A program made the translations under genes and the position numbers. A stretch of 64,000 nucleotides of DNA, from the NCBI RefSeq assembly GCF_033115175.1, contig NC_084835.1, positions 97,618,448 through 97,682,447 of the forward strand, written 5' to 3'. This document shows, one piece after another, positions 22,054 to 33,431 of the stretch (position 1 is its first letter; the number at the start of each line of letters is the position of its first letter). Source of the DNA: Lepus europaeus. Lineage: Eukaryota > Chordata > Mammalia > Lagomorpha > Leporidae. Under the pieces are notes generated by a model. That model was not told the origin of the DNA. It searched no databases and was given only the letters and a program-made list of their open reading frames with translations.

Positions 22054-22113
22054 TGTGTCCGTGTGTCTATCTCTGACTCTGTCTGCCTTTCAAATAAATC
22101 AGATAAATAAATG
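21750..22113 (+). mobile_element. CSINE, old subtype, with (TC)n(TG)n insert
   Basis: 'acaattaagacgctgcttgg', 'agagtgccaaggtttgagtc' and a centre with tgctaatgcaaatcctggg mark the old subtype. The 3' pyrimidine part has expanded to (TC)n(TG)n (22020-22060). Tail tttcaaataaatcagataaa. Confidence 0.88.
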
Positions 22114-22911
22114 AGCAGCATTTTTGAAGTTTAAACAGTATACCGTGTTGCACTGGCAACAGCTTCACGCAGCTGGTGCTCACTGGAAATTGCATCATTT
22201 TCTCTTGTGCCTGACCTACTTGTGTGTTGTTTTGTTCCTTGTGACCCCCAAGTGTACAGAATCCCTCCTGATATGGCCAGGGATAAGTGATGTTGAGCAG
22301 TTGACCTGGAAATAAAGTTAAAAGTGGTTAAGAACTGTGAAGGTGGAAAGTCAGTGATGGCGCCACTGTCCACTGCACACGGCCCTCTCCCCACAGCTGT
22401 GATCCCGAAGAGCAAGAGCGATGGAGGATGTGGAAGCTACCTGGATGGCAACAAGGCTGAAACAACACCAGAAGGGCCTGGATCAGATGTGCAGAAGCAA
22501 CTAATGACTCGGATGGAAGACCAAACACAGAAGTGCGTCCCTGTTGGTACCATGGCAACCATGCCCAAAGCAAAATATGTACCATGTGGAAAGAAAAGGC
22601 TGGGTCTCACTGTGCCGTGGAATGTACCGCTGGTGCTTGGTGCTCGTTGTACAGTGTGAGAGGGAGTGCTGTTGTGAGGGCAGCTGAAGCATTCTGGGAA
22701 CTCTGGATAAGCTGATTGTGGAGAACGATGGCATGCCAGGCACTTCTTCAGTGTGGACGAAAGCTATTTGCTCCGACCGTGGCGCAGTCACCTGTGGACT
22801 GGGTTCCCCGAAGGTATCCCCAGTCACTGAGGGAGGAATGCCTGTGCGTGCGTGCGTGCTGGCATACAGAGCTCTTGTCACTTGTGGCTGCTTGCTTGCT
22901 TTTTTCCCCCC
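22114..22911. other. unassigned, possibly an eroded interspersed element
   Basis: An A/G-rich stretch with broken protein-like frames on the plus strand (22324-22659). I could not match it to a family. 22300-22330 (ataaagttaaaagtgg) resembles an A-rich junction. Left unnamed. Confidence 0.3.
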
Positions 22912-23235
22912 AGATTTTATTTATTTATTTGAGAGGTAAAGTTACAGGTAGTGAGAGGGAGAGATGGAGAGAAGGGTCTTCCTTCCGCTGGTTCACTCCC
23001 CAGATGGCCACAGTGGTTGGAACTATGCTGATCCGAAGCCAGGAGCCAGGTGCTTCCTCCCAGTCTCCCATGCAGGTGCAGGGGCCCAAGCACTTGGGCC
23101 ATTTTCTACTGCTTTCCCAGGACATAGCAGAGAGCTGGATTAGAAGAGGAGCAGCCAGGACTAGAACCGGTGCCCATATGGGATGCCGGCACCACAGGTG
23201 GAGGATTAACCTACTGTTCCATGGAGCCAGCCCCC
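22912..23235 (-). mobile_element. CSINE, near full length
   Basis: Minus-strand C-repeat from 'cagattttatttatttattt' to 'gttccatggagccagccccc'. Landmarks ggttcactccccagatggcc and gaagccaggagccaggtgc are present. Confidence 0.92.
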
Positions 23236-23239
23236 TCCC

Positions 23240-24511
23240 CCCCTTTTTAATAGCCTTATTCTAGATATACTTTCTGTATCATGCTATTCTTACTTAACAA
23301 TACAGTGTGAGAAATCCCTCCATGTTAACAGGCTTAAATAGAATACATTTTTAATGGACCAAAACTTGAAATGACTAAACTGTACCACCATTTATTCCCC
23401 AGGTATCTGTGGTAGGCCATCAGATGTCCTGTGCAGTGTGAACAATGCTTCTGGATGGTGCTTTTTAATTCTACGGAATAGATTCCCAGACATGGATTTT
23501 CTGAAGGAACAGAATGTGCAAAGGTTATGGTTTACATACATTAAAATCCACTCACTCTAGAGTTACACAAATTTGTACAAATGCATACAATGTGTGACCA
23601 ATATCACAATTCACATACAGAACACATCCATGAACTCAACACATTTTCCCTCATTTGTTGGTGGCCAAATTCTCCCCCAACTCCCACCCTTGCAACCGCG
23701 GATCAGTTTCCAGAATTTGTCTTTTCTACATGGTTGCATGAAAGGAATCATGGATTAGCCTTTTGAGTCTGGCTTCTTTCACTTAGCATAATAAGCTTCA
23801 TCGTTGTTGGTGTACACACCACAGTAGTCGGTTCCTTTTTATTGCTGAGTCAGACTTCAAGACATGGACGTGCCGTAGATTAGACACCCATTTCTCAACT
23901 GACAGACCCTTGGGTTGTATCCAGTTTTTGACAATTGTAAATAAAACTGCTATAAACATTCGTGTAAAATAATCGATATGGGGCCCAGCATTGCGGTGGA
24001 GTTAAGCCATCACCTGCATTCCATATTCCAGTCTGCGTCCCAACTGCTCCACTTCTGATCCAGCTCCCTGCTAATGCGCCTGGGAAAGCAGTGGGAAACG
24101 GCCCAAGTGCTTGGGCCCCTGTGCCTAGCTGGGAGATCCAGATGGAGTTCCAGGCTCTTGGCTTCGGTGTGGTCTAGACATGGCTGTTGTGGCACTTTGG
24201 GAGTGAACCCTCAGATGGAAGATCTCTCTCTCTGTGTCTCTCTTGCTCTCACTGTCTCTGTAACTCTGCATTTCAAATAAATAAATAAATCCTTAAAAAT
24301 GAATGCGTATGGACATATGTTTTCATTTCTCTTTGTTGAATTTCTTTTTCTAAATTTTTTTTTCTTTTTCCGGTTGAATTTCTAGAAGTGGGGGTTGCAT
24401 GGTGAGGGTGTAACTTCCTAAGGAACTGCCTCGCTGTTCCCTGTGCCTCCCACTCTGAACTCCAGCAGCAGTGCTGAGTTCCAGTCACTCTGCAAGCTTG
24501 CTGACCCTTGC
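23240..24511 (-). mobile_element. L1M 3' region, interrupted by a SINE
   Basis: Antisense L1M words run in order: 'gtaccaccatttattcccc', 'gcataataagcttcatcg', 'cctttttattgctgagtc', 'ggttgtatccagtttttgac', 'actgctataaacattcgtgt'. After the SINE (23980-24299) come 'atggacatatgttttcattt' and 'aggaactgcctcgctgttcc'. The continuity across the SINE shows one old LINE later split. Confidence 0.78.
23980..24299 (+). mobile_element. CSINE inside L1M
   Basis: Plus-strand C-repeat from 'ggggcccagcattgcggtgg' to the 'caaataaataaataaatcct' tail, placed in the L1M block. Confidence 0.92.
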
Positions 24512-24580
24512 TTTTTTTTTTTCTAAGATGTATTTTTGTGTATTTAAAGAGTTACAGAGAGAGAGGGCTTTCATTCGATG
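24512..24580 (-). mobile_element. CSINE 3'-end fragment
   Basis: 'ttttttctaagatgtatttt' followed by 'aagagttacagagagagag' is only the tail side of a minus-strand C-repeat. The rest is missing. Confidence 0.6.
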
Positions 24581-25829
24581 GTGCAATATTCAGCTTTAAC
24601 ACTTGTATTTCCTTAAGACCAACTAAGCAGAACATCACGGGCTGATTTTCATAAGTGGACGGTAGCCTGAGGCCGGGGCATCACTGCTCAGACCCCAGCA
24701 GGCTGGGAAAACCACGGCCGGGGGGTGGGAGGTGTCTTCTTGCTCCCCCCTCCTTTTCTATAACAGGATGGGTTGATCAGTCTCCCGCTGCCCTGGGAGG
24801 AGGCAACAAACAGGCAGCTTGGCCAGCTGTGGAGCCCAGGGGGAGGAAGGCAGCCTTGCTGGTGGCCTGGGCCTCGGGGGGCTTCTCTGGGGGCTTCTCT
24901 GGGGCTCTATCTCGAGCAGCTCACCAGGGGTCTCCCTGCCCATCTGGGGACCACAGGGCCAGTTTGGGGAAGCTGGGATGACACAGTGGGTCTGTCCAGG
25001 TGAGGTGGCCAGCAGCCTGGATCTAGTGTGGGTGAGTCTCAGATGGCTTTTTCTTCCCTGGAGACCCATTACTGGCCACCCCCTCCAGGCCCTGAGCCAG
25101 CAGCCACCCAGGAGGCAGCATAGAGAAACAACTCCCAGACACCACGGACGCGGGCATGGCCGCCGAGTGAAACAGGGATTGGAGTTCCTTCCTTAGATTG
25201 ATTGCTCGCATGGGTGGCACCAGCCAGACTCCTTGGCCTGCCTAACGCTGTTCTGGCTCCCGTCAATCCCACTGCGCCCCACATCTGGGCTGGGGATGTG
25301 TGTGTGGAGCTGTGGGCCCCTCAGCTCTCTGCACTGGTCCTGGGTCGGCGCCTGGAAAGCCTCAGACCGTGGAGGGCCGTGTGCAAACCTGCAGCTGCTC
25401 CCTGCTGAGGGCAGCCTTCCACACACCTGGTTCCAGGTTTCCAGGGCTGCTCTCTCTGAGTGTACGTCTTGGCGCCGGCAGTGGAGTCTCCCTCCTGGGG
25501 AAAGCTGTCCTTGGGTGCCCTGGATCTGTGACCACTTGCTTGCCATGGGACAAAGGACTGAGGAGGGGGTGCACGGTCACTTCTGATCCATTCAAGAGAG
25601 GCAGCCGGGGTCTGGCCCTGAGTCGGAGCAGCCCGGGGCGGATGCCACGTGCCCACGTGCCCAGTGGGTAATTCTCAACGGCATCTGCGTTTCCCTCATG
25701 TTGCTCCCAAGGTGTGGCTCAGATAAAGGAGCCACAGCGATCGCAGCCCCGAGGCTTCCTGTTTGAGATGTGCTTTCCTGGTTCCTTGAGTGTTCTTGTT
25801 CTGTCTGCTTCTCCACCGCTTGGTCAGGA
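24581..25829. other. GC-rich unique sequence
   Basis: Overlapping frames on both strands (for example 24819-25196 plus) without family resemblance. Contains a direct repeat of ctctgggggctt (about 24887-24905). No gene is supported. Confidence 0.4.
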
Positions 25830-26148
25830 ATTGTCCCCACCATTTCACAATTGGAGCCGTTGGGAGGGTCAAGGAGGGGCACTGAGCCCCAGCTGCTCCA
25901 CTTCCAGTCTCACGCCCTGCTCACGGCCCAGGAAGGGAGAGGAGAAGGGCACGAGGGCTTGGGCCCCTGCCGCCAGCGTGGGAGACGTAGACGGGGTTCC
26001 AAATTCCTCGCTTTGGCCTGGCCCAGACCTGGCCAGTGTGGCCATTTGGAGAATGAACAACAGATGGGAAGTCACTCTCTCTCTCTCTTGCTGCCTTTCA
26101 AATAAATAAACAAATCTTAAATAAAATAAACAAATCTTAAAAAAAAGA
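25830..26148 (+). mobile_element. CSINE, diverged, with duplicated tail
   Basis: 'ccccagctgctccacttcc', 'gcttgggcccctgccgcca' and 'caaataaataaacaaatctt' identify it. The tail unit aaataaacaaatctta is present twice. Confidence 0.8.
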
Positions 26149-26154
26149 AGAGGA

Positions 26155-26285
26155 GCTGAATTCTGGCATGGGTCGGGAGGCCTGGCTTCTGCCCTCTCTC
26201 TGTCACTGTTGTTGTTGAAGCAAACAAATGACTTCTCTGAACTCAGTTTCCTGATTTGAATATGACTTTGTAATTTATAAAATGC
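26155..26285 (+). mobile_element. MIR fragment
   Basis: 'gggaggcctggcttctgcc', 'aaatgacttctctgaactc' and 'agtttcctgatttgaatatg' follow the MIR core-to-3' order. Confidence 0.5.
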
Positions 26286-26319
26286 TTCTCGTTTAAATGT
26301 GACATGTGTCAGTTATAGG

Positions 26320-26630
26320 AAGATCTTTATGTGCTGATATGAAAGGGTGTCCAAGATAAAGAGTTAGGAACATAGGACAGGGTGTGGGATATGGGGACTA
26401 TTTGCTGCTATTTTTTATGATGTTAGTGCACACACATATCTGATTGTATTTGAGTGTCCAGAAGAGGGCGTTGGCAGGGTTGGGGGGGCAGCAGGGGTGG
26501 GAAGAAGTCAGGGGTGGTGATGATCGACATGTTGTTGAGTGTTTCTTCGTACCTTTTAATTTTCTGCCATGTACTTACAATAGTTATTATAAAAATAAAA
26601 CAAGTCTCTAATATAAACATACTGAACTGG
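26320..26630 (+). mobile_element. ancient L1M-like 3' fragment
   Basis: 'gatatgaaagggtgtccaag', 'ctgattgtatttgagtgtcc' and 'ttttaattttctgccatgta' with 'caatagttattataaaaata' match the sense strand of the old LINE 3' type also seen in antisense at 45.4-46.3 kb. Confidence 0.5.
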
Positions 26631-26742
26631 AAAATAAAATATAAAAATAAGAATCTAATTTAAGAGAGTATTGGAGGTCTCAAGGTTTTCTTTTGGAGTC
26701 AATGACACAATGTAAATGATATGAGATTTTAGAAAATTGCTT

Positions 26743-26992
26743 ATCTTATTTGATGGGGGGAGGAGGGAGAGAGATCTCCCAAGCACTGGTTAATTCCCCA
26801 AATGCCCAGAAGCCCGGAACTCAGTCCTCATCTCCCACGTGGGGGCAGGCACCCAAGGACTTGAGCCATCACCCGTCACCTGCCGCCTCCCAGGGTGCGC
26901 ATCAGCAGGAAGCTGGATCTGAAGTCGGGTAGCCGAGACTTGCCCTCAGGCACTGCAACAGGGGAGGTGGGCACCCGGAGCAGTCCCTGAGC
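26743..26992 (-). mobile_element. CSINE, old subtype
   Basis: 'cttatttgatggggggagg', 'actggttaattccccaaatg' and 'gcatcagcaggaagctgg' mark a degraded minus-strand C-repeat. Confidence 0.75.
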
Positions 26993-26999
26993 CAAACAC

Positions 27000-27190
27000 C
27001 TGCCCCCACATACGTACATTTCAGTTTTCTAGTAGCCATACTTAAAAAGTAAACACAAACAGGTGACATTAATCCTAACAATATGGTTTAGCCTAAGTTA
27101 TTTAAGAAATCATTTTACCATGTCGTCACAGTAAGAACTATTCCTGAGAAGAGTTCACTTTATGCTGATTTTCCTTTGAAATCCAGTGTG
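27000..27190 (-). mobile_element. ancient interspersed repeat, unnamed
   Basis: 'gttttctagtagccatactt', 'aaaaagtaaacacaaacagg' and 'gaaatccagtgtgcatttta' resemble a common eutherian repeat whose name I cannot assign with certainty. Confidence 0.35.
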
Positions 27191-27735
27191 CATTTTACTC
27201 CTACAGACACTGGTGGAGCGAGTGGGCTCCTTGCATCCACCGTGCAGTGGGGGATGGGGCTGGAATCAGGCTTCGATTAGGTAACAAGGCACAGGGCATA
27301 GATGAGCATACAAATATGGGGCCGGACACCTGGTGAAGTCACCCTCCCTCGCCCTGTGAAGGTCAAATTGTTTCTCTGCAGGGCCAAGGTGGAAAGGGAT
27401 TATCGAGGCAGCTCTGCGTTGGGGGCAGGTCCTGGTAGCCATTCGGCAACTGTCCAGGGCTTCCTCACCGCCTCTGGACCCACTGAGACCCAGCGTGGGG
27501 GCCAGGAAGGGGCACTGCTGTGTTTCCAGGAGTGGGGGTGAGAGCCCACGGAAGGGTGAGGAAGCCTGCAGGCCCCGGGGGCAGAGATGGGAGGGGAACT
27601 CCTTGGGGACAGAGAGTAAAAATGGGAAAGGCTGCTGAAGACACAGGTACAGCGGGCCCGGGTGTGATTGTGCCTTGGCGGGGGGAGGGGGGTGAGGTAG
27701 TTTCCAGGAAGAAAGTACAAGGAAGTTCCCCAGAG
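27191..27735. other. unique sequence, nothing identified
   Basis: G-rich plus strand. No exon or repeat recognised. Confidence 0.4.
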
Positions 27736-28022
27736 GGGGCTGGCGCTGTGGTGCAGTGGGTTAAAGCCCCAGCCTGCAGTGTTGGCATCCTGTATAGGCA
27801 CCAGTTCGAGTCCTGGCTGCTCCACTTCCAATACAGTTCCCTGCTAATGTGTCTGGGAAAACAGCAGAAGATGGACCAAGTGCTTGGGTCCCTGCACCCA
27901 CATGGGAGACCCTGGCTCCTGGCTTCGGCCTGGCCCAGCCCCAGTCTTTGTGGCCATTTGGGGAGTGAACCAGTGGGTAGAAGGCCTCTCTCTCAATCTC
28001 TCTCTCAGCCAGTGGATAGAAG

Positions 28023-28064
<42 letters not shown>

Positions 28065-28108
28065 CTCTGCCTTTCAAATAAATAAAAATAAAATCTTAAA
28101 AAAAAAAG
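27736..28108 (+). mobile_element. CSINE with long (CT)n
   Basis: A full plus-strand copy with head ggggctggcgctgtggtgca, A-box-like gtggtgcagtgggtt and B-box-like agttcgagtcc. The ccagtgg-ataga...cctctctct unit is duplicated, and a (CT)n of about 38 nt precedes the aaataaataaaaataaaatc tail. Confidence 0.95.
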
Positions 28109-28487
28109 AATGTGTTCCTAGAAATTTGCCATGGGCCTCTCCCTGCTCCCCAGTCCTCCCTCACCTGCGCCCCAGTAGGCTGCAGGCCTCACTGGTCTCT
28201 GGGCCTGGGTTCCTGTTGTTGGCTCCCTGTCTCTTCCCTTCTGCACCCCCTGCCCGCCCCATGTGAGGCCTGGGCAGGTGTCATGTCCTCCCAGAAGCTT
28301 CCCTGCAGGTGCACCCGCTGATCTCCCTGGAGGCTGGGTGCCATCAGTGTGGCAGCTCATCCCCTGTCTCTCCCACATTCGGATGGCTCCATCCATTGAA
28401 GTCTGGCTCTGGGGTACGTGTGCAGCCCCAGAAAGCTGGGACCAGGTCCCGTAGCACAAAAAACAGGGCCTTTGACACCTTGCACCT
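28109..28487. other. unique sequence, nothing identified
   Basis: No repeat or exon recognised. Confidence 0.4.
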
Positions 28488-28672
28488 GCATGGGCGTTGT
28501 CACTTCCTGGCACTATAGCTTTGAGCAAATGATTAACCAAAGCCTCCATTTCTTCATCCATAAAATGGGACCAATCTTATCTTCTCTTGAGGGTTGCTGT
28601 GAATACAGTGAAGCAATGTGTGAAATGTCCTTGGCATACAGGAGGCGATCAACAAACCCATGTTGATTAACC
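28488..28672 (+). mobile_element. MIR element
   Basis: 'tttgagcaaatgattaacc', 'tttcttcatccataaaatgg', 'gagggttgctgtgaatac' and 'gtccttggcatacagg' are in exact MIR order (core, then 3' end). Confidence 0.75.
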
Positions 28673-28997
28673 AAGCAATTAGATAAGCATTGCCATAATT
28701 AGGGCTACGGTGGGGAGCACTTTATTTTTTCTTTTACTACAATGAGCCCATCGGGGTTTATTAACCTTGTTTGGAACCTGTGCTGTGCGACTGCAGGATC
28801 TGGTGGCTGGTGAAGGTTCTGGGCCAGGTGGAGTTTTGATGTTTCCTCCTGTGCCATTGGGTGTTCCAGGCTCCTAAGGGTGCCCTGGGGCAGGGGTGGG
28901 GCAGGGCACACAAGCTGCTGTTTCCCTCTTGGTCTCAGGCCTGCTTGACATCAGAGCTGCCTGTGAGGTCTGGGACATGGCACTTTTTTGGGTAACG
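28673..28997. other. unique sequence, nothing identified
   Basis: No exon or repeat recognised. Confidence 0.4.
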
Positions 28998-29010
28998 ATG
29001 CTCTCCTCTT

Positions 29011-29337
29011 TATTTATTTATTTTTGACAGGCAGAGTTAGACAGTGAGAGAGAGAAAGAGAGAAAGGTCTTCCTTCCATTGGTTCACCCCCCAAATGGCC
29101 GCTACAGCTGGTGCGCTGAGCTGATCTGAAGCCAGGAGCCAGGTGCTTCTCCTGGTCTCCCATGGGGTGCAGGGCCCAAGGACTTGGGCCATCCTCCACT
29201 GCCTTCCCGGGCCACAGCAGAGAGCTGGACTCGAAGAGGAGCAACCGGGACAGAATCCGGTGCCCCAACCGGGACTAGAACCTGGGGTGCCGGCGCCGCA
29301 GGCGGAGGATTAGCCTAGTGAGCCGCAGCGCCGGCCT
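29011..29337 (-). mobile_element. young CSINE2-type with perfect target-site duplication
   Basis: A minus-strand copy of the GC-rich young subtype (tgacaggcagagtta at the tail side, ccgcagcgccggcc at the head). It is flanked by atgctctcctctt at 28998-29010 and 29340-29352, a perfect 13-bp duplication. Confidence 0.95.
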
Positions 29338-29352
29338 CAATGCTCTCCTCTT

Positions 29353-30091
29353 AAAGGCAGGCTGCAGATGAGGACCAGGAGGCTGGAGGGGGCAGCAGGA
29401 AGAGAGTGATGCTGTGGAGACCTTTCTGGAAAGAACCAGGGAGGCAGTGACCTGTGCTTCTGCCCAGGCAGGCCCAAGGCTGGGTTGACAAGAGGCTGGA
29501 GGTGCTAATGGAGTCAGCAGAAGCCATACAGCTGGCAGTGGGACCGACTCGCGCTGGCTGTGGGGAACAGGCCTGCACCCCCTTCCCTGTGCGCCTTGAG
29601 GAGAGGCACGTGGGGTTCCCAGGCATGCTGTCCAGGCTGGGGCCCAGCTTCCCACGCCAAGGGTGGTTTGCTGAAGAATTGGGGATGCATTTTTCAGGAT
29701 TCACTGAGCCAGCTCCCTAGATTTTGGTCACAGCTATAGAAATCATCCCACGCGGTTTTAATTTTTACTTCCAGTAGGTTGTTCTACCTCCATCACCAGC
29801 CTCCCTTCTCCTCCCTGCCCTGGCTGCCCCACGCCTGGTGGGAAGAGGCTGCCCAGCCTGGGCAGGGGTCTCCCCGCAGCTCATCTTGCACTGATCGAAG
29901 GTCCAGCCCAAGGAGCGGAGGGAAGCTCTCGGGCTGCCCTCAGGCCCCGTCCACCTGCCCCAGTCTCTCTGTTCTCAAGAGAGGATGTGGCCTGGGAGCA
30001 GTCCCCTATGTGTGGGTGGTGCTAAGAGAGGGGAGGCGCCAGGCCTGGGCTTGCTGTGGAGGTACAGGGAGTGAGCAGGTGCGTGGGGCTG
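29353..30091. other. unique sequence, nothing identified
   Basis: No exon, repeat or RNA gene recognised. Confidence 0.4.
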
Positions 30092-30590
30092 ATGTAGGCA
30101 GGCAGATAGGATAGGATAAAACTGATTAGGTTTGTGAGCTCGAAGACCATGCCTCCACTACGTCCCTGTGTGATCTCATTCCCTACCTTACTACACCTGG
30201 ATGCCCACCTGCCAATGAGACTGCATAACCGCTCCCCTTTGGAAGTGGATAAAAGGCCTAGAACACGGTGGGCCCCTCCCTTGTTGCCCCGCACCTTGGG
30301 GGCACATGGCCTATTGGTCTGCTCTCTCTGCCTTCGCCTTGCTGCCGTGTTAAGCTACTTGTGGCTGCTCATAACCATATGTTTGTTCCATGAGGCTTGC
30401 TCCTGGCCTGCTCTCTGCTTGGTATGGACTCAACTTCTAGACTTCTCTTTCTCCCCTTCTCCCCTAAATAACACTCTCACTCTCCTGTGCATTTCTTTCA
30501 CTGAATAAAACCCTTAACAACTTACCACGTTGTCTGGTCTATTTGAGCCAGTATTCAGAATTCTCTGGATACGTGGCAAGAGCTCACAGG
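30092..30590 (+). mobile_element. LTR-like element, family unknown
   Basis: The layout resembles an LTR: a start near tgtaggca, a TATA-like ggataaaaggcc (about 30247), a C/T-rich R region, an AATAAA signal in ctgaataaaacccttaac (about 30502), then a U5-like stretch ending gagctcaca. I see no clear target-site duplication and no partner copy, so the boundaries are provisional. Confidence 0.45.
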
Positions 30591-31643
30591 CTAATTAATA
30601 TTGGAAATTATTAATAAGCAGGATGGTGTCCGGGCTGCAGGGTCAGAGGCAGCACCTGGCTGTCATCCCCACTGCTCTGGGAATGTCAAGTTCTGGGGGA
30701 GCCGCTTGTGGGTGGAACATTCTCTTCCTCCTCTGCCCCCTCCTCGGCCAGCTAGGGGTTATTGGGGTGCCTGGGCTCTTTCTGGTCTCCCCACCCCCAT
30801 AGCATGGTAATACAGTGCGGTTTTAGTGCAGGGCCCAAGCGAAGCTGGTGATTACTGGGGCCTCCATCTGGGGGTGGAGCAAAGGCAGAGGGGTGGGCTT
30901 CTAGCAATAGGAAGGGGAGTGCAGAGGGCACAAGAGGAAGAAAAACAGGGGGTAGATCCAGTGGTTTAATTTGTATCTCAGAGATGGCTGTATGGAGATA
31001 TACACAGGGGTCAGGGACCGACACGGAGGTGCAGGTGGCCACATGGCTGTCCTCCCCGCAGCTCCCAGACACAGTGACAGCAAAGCTGGCTATCCCAAGA
31101 CATGGGACATTTTGTTGAGCTTTTTGGCTGGAGGGGAGAATAAAGGAGTGTGTGAATTGGGGGTCCGGGGCAGTCCTCAGTGGGCTCAGCTGGGACCCAG
31201 GGAGAGGACATGTGCCCCTGAGGATGCTGGGAGTGGGAGCAGGAGTCTCAGGCTTATAGCCCATGGCAGTGGGGCAGTGGGGGTGCCACCCTCATGCCCA
31301 TGTCCAGACCCAGGTTTGCGGAGAAGGCCCTGAGGGTCAGCCACGCTGGGTTCTCCTGCAAGGAGCCTGGCAGCCCGCAGACGGTGCTACCCCGGATCCT
31401 TGCTCTACAGGGATTCCCGAAATAGCTCACGGCTCCTGAAACACCTTCACTGTCATTCTACCATGTCCTTGTGCACAGAGCGGGGTTCCCTGGGAGCAGG
31501 GGCTGCTCTGGGGGCACTTTGGGGATGCCAATGCGCCCAACAGGAGAAGTTTACAGGGTCCCGGAGTGATCACCTGCAGTGCATGAAGACAGGGAACCAG
31601 GGTTTGAAATGAGTCTAAAATCTTAGAACCAAACCATCTTATT
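30591..31643. other. unique sequence, nothing identified
   Basis: Contains moderate open frames on both strands (30752-31264 minus) with no domain resemblance. Confidence 0.4.
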
Positions 31644-32260
31644 GAAAAGAAACTATTTATTTGAAAGACAGAGAGGGGCCAGCGCTGTGGTGTAGCGGGT
31701 GAAGCTGCTGCCTGTGGTGCTGGCATTCCATATGAACACTGATTCGAGACTTGGCTGCTCCATTTCTCATCCAGCTCTCTGCTAGAGTCTGGGAAAGCAG
31801 TAGAAGATGACCCAACTCCTTGGGCCCCTGCACCCATGTGGGAGACCGGGAAGAAGCTCCTGGCTCCTGGCTTTGGATTGGTGCAGCCCCGCAGTTGCAG
31901 CCATTTGGGGGAGTGATCCAATGGATGGAAGATCTCTTTCTCTGCCTCTGCCTCTAACTCTGCCTTTCCAAAAATAAAAATAAAAAAAGACAGAGAGACA
32001 GAGACAGAGAAAGGTCTTCCATCTTCTAGTTTATGCCCTCAAATGCCCGTAACAGCCAGGACTGAGCCAGGCTAAAGCCAGAAGCCAGGAGCCAGGAAGT
32101 CAGTCCAGGTCCCCCACACGGATCCATCCCCTGTTGCCTCCCGGGGTATGCATTTGCAGGAAGCTGGCATCAGAGGCAGAGCCAGGACTTGAACTGCATC
32201 TGATCTGGGGTGTGGGCATCTCAAGTGGTGTTTTCAATGCTGTGCCAAGTACCCATTTCC
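31644..32260 (-). mobile_element. old CSINE split by a younger CSINE
   Basis: Minus-strand copy in two parts (31644-31675 and 31987-32260). The split point repeats aaagacagagag on both sides (31664-31675, 31987-31998), the duplication made by the inner insertion. Confidence 0.88.
31676..31986 (+). mobile_element. CSINE nested in an older CSINE
   Basis: A full plus-strand copy with head 'gccagcgctgtggtgtagcg' and tail 'cctttccaaaaataaaaata'. Opposite orientation to its host. Confidence 0.93.
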
Positions 32261-32403
32261 AGCCCATGATCTTAGTTCAAATTTTATCTGTGCAGGGCTT
32301 AGAGGACCCCACCCTCCATCATCTTTCCTCATCTCTCCTCCTCTCTTCTCTCACAGCCTCTTCCCTCAGTGCCATCTCCTCCACTCTATTCTTTTTACCA
32401 CAT
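32261..32403. other. C/T-rich unique spacer
   Basis: No feature beyond a pyrimidine-rich tract. Confidence 0.4.
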
Positions 32404-32726
32404 TAAAATCTATCTTTACTTGTTTATGTGAGAGGTAGATGCACACACATCACCCCACACACAGCTCCCAGCCTCTGATTCACTCCCTAATGCTTGCAAG
32501 CCCAGGGGTAGATCCCAAAGCTGGGAGCTGGGATCGCAATCCAGCTCTCCCACAAGAGTGGTGGGGACCCAATTACTTGAGCTACCAGCACTGCCCTCCT
32601 GGGTCAGCATTAGCAGGAAGCTGGAGCCATCCACGTATAGGAAGCAGGTATCAAACCCACCGCTTCAATATGGGGTGTGAGTATCTTAGCTGCAGGCCTG
32701 CCCACTAGAGCAACTGCCTGTCCCCA
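32404..32726 (-). mobile_element. CSINE, old subtype
   Basis: Minus-strand copy: 'ctttacttgtttatgtgaga', 'ctgattcactccctaatgc', 'agcattagcaggaagctgg', 'tatggggtgtgagtatctt'. Confidence 0.8.
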
Positions 32727-33381
32727 AACTTCCTTTTATTGTGATAAAATATACACGATATGGGCCGGCGCCGTGGCTTAACAGGCTAATCCTCCGCCTT
32801 GTGGCGCCGGCACACTGGGTTCTAGTCCCGGTCGGGGCACCGATCCTGTCCCGGTTGCCCCTCTTCCAGGCCAGCTCTCTGCTGTGGCCAGGGAGTGCAG
32901 TGGAGGATGGCCCAGGTCCTTGGGCCCTACACCCCATGGGAGACCAGGATAAGCACCTGGCTCCTGCCATCGGAACGGCGCGGTGCGCCGGCCGCAGCGC
33001 GCCAACCGCGGCGGCCATTGGAGGGTGAACCAATGGCAAAAAGGAAGACCTTTCTCTCTGTCTCCCTCTACTGTCCACTCTGCCTGTCAAAAATAAAAAA
33101 AAAAATATGCACGATATGACATGGAATTTGCCATTTTGAGTGTACAGTCCAGTGGCATTCATACTGTTGCACAATTGTCACCGTGATCCATCGCCAAAAC
33201 CCCTCACCCACCCAAACCCAAGCCCCATTAATCACAAATTCCCGTCCCTCCCTCCCCCCGCCCCTGGCAACCACCAGTGTGCTTTCTAACTCTGTGACCT
33301 TGACTCCTCTAGGGAATCTCATTTAAGTGCGGTCACACAGTATCTGTCCTTTTGGGTCTCGCCTTCGGTTGCAGCGTATTT
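32727..33381 (-). mobile_element. L1M 3' region interrupted by a SINE
   Basis: 'ttttattgtgataaaatat' before the SINE and 'atggaatttgccattttgag', 'gtgtacagtccagtggcatt', 'cccctggcaaccaccagtgt' and 'gtcacacagtatctgtcctt' after it form a continuous antisense L1M. Confidence 0.85.
32763..33101 (+). mobile_element. young CSINE2-type in L1M, with target-site duplication
   Basis: GC-rich young subtype, plus strand. Flanks aaaatatacacgatatg (32746-32762) and aaaatatgcacgatatg (33102-33118) differ at one base of 17. Confidence 0.96.
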
Positions 33382-33397
33382 TAATTACATTTACACA
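33382..33397 (+). repeat. left target-site duplication of the U2 fragment
   Basis: taattacatttacaca, repeated exactly at 33432-33447. Confidence 0.93.
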
Positions 33398-33398
33398 C

Positions 33399-33431
33399 AT
33401 CGCTTCTCGGCCTTTTGGCTAAGATCAAGCG
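33399..33431 (+). pseudogene. tailless, 3'-truncated U2 snRNA retrocopy (33 nt)
   Basis: atcgcttctcggccttttgg followed by ctaagatcaagcg reproduces the first 33 nt of spliceosomal U2 snRNA with one change near its end (gtg to gcg). It stops just before the branch-point recognition segment, so it cannot act as U2. It is bounded on both sides by the exact 16-bp word taattacatttacaca, with one extra base before it. It has no poly(A). This fits an L1-mediated 'tailless' retropseudogene. The host DNA is the edge of an L1M fossil. Confidence 0.9.

Noticed and set aside
22114..22911. Suspected DNA transposon with jerky/Tigger-like protein traces
   Set aside because: I could not line up any transposase motif or terminal repeats, so it is left unnamed.
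27736..27810. tRNA-like A and B boxes in many SINE heads
   Set aside because: These are the tRNA-derived heads of CSINEs. They do not fold as complete tRNAs and are not tRNA genes.
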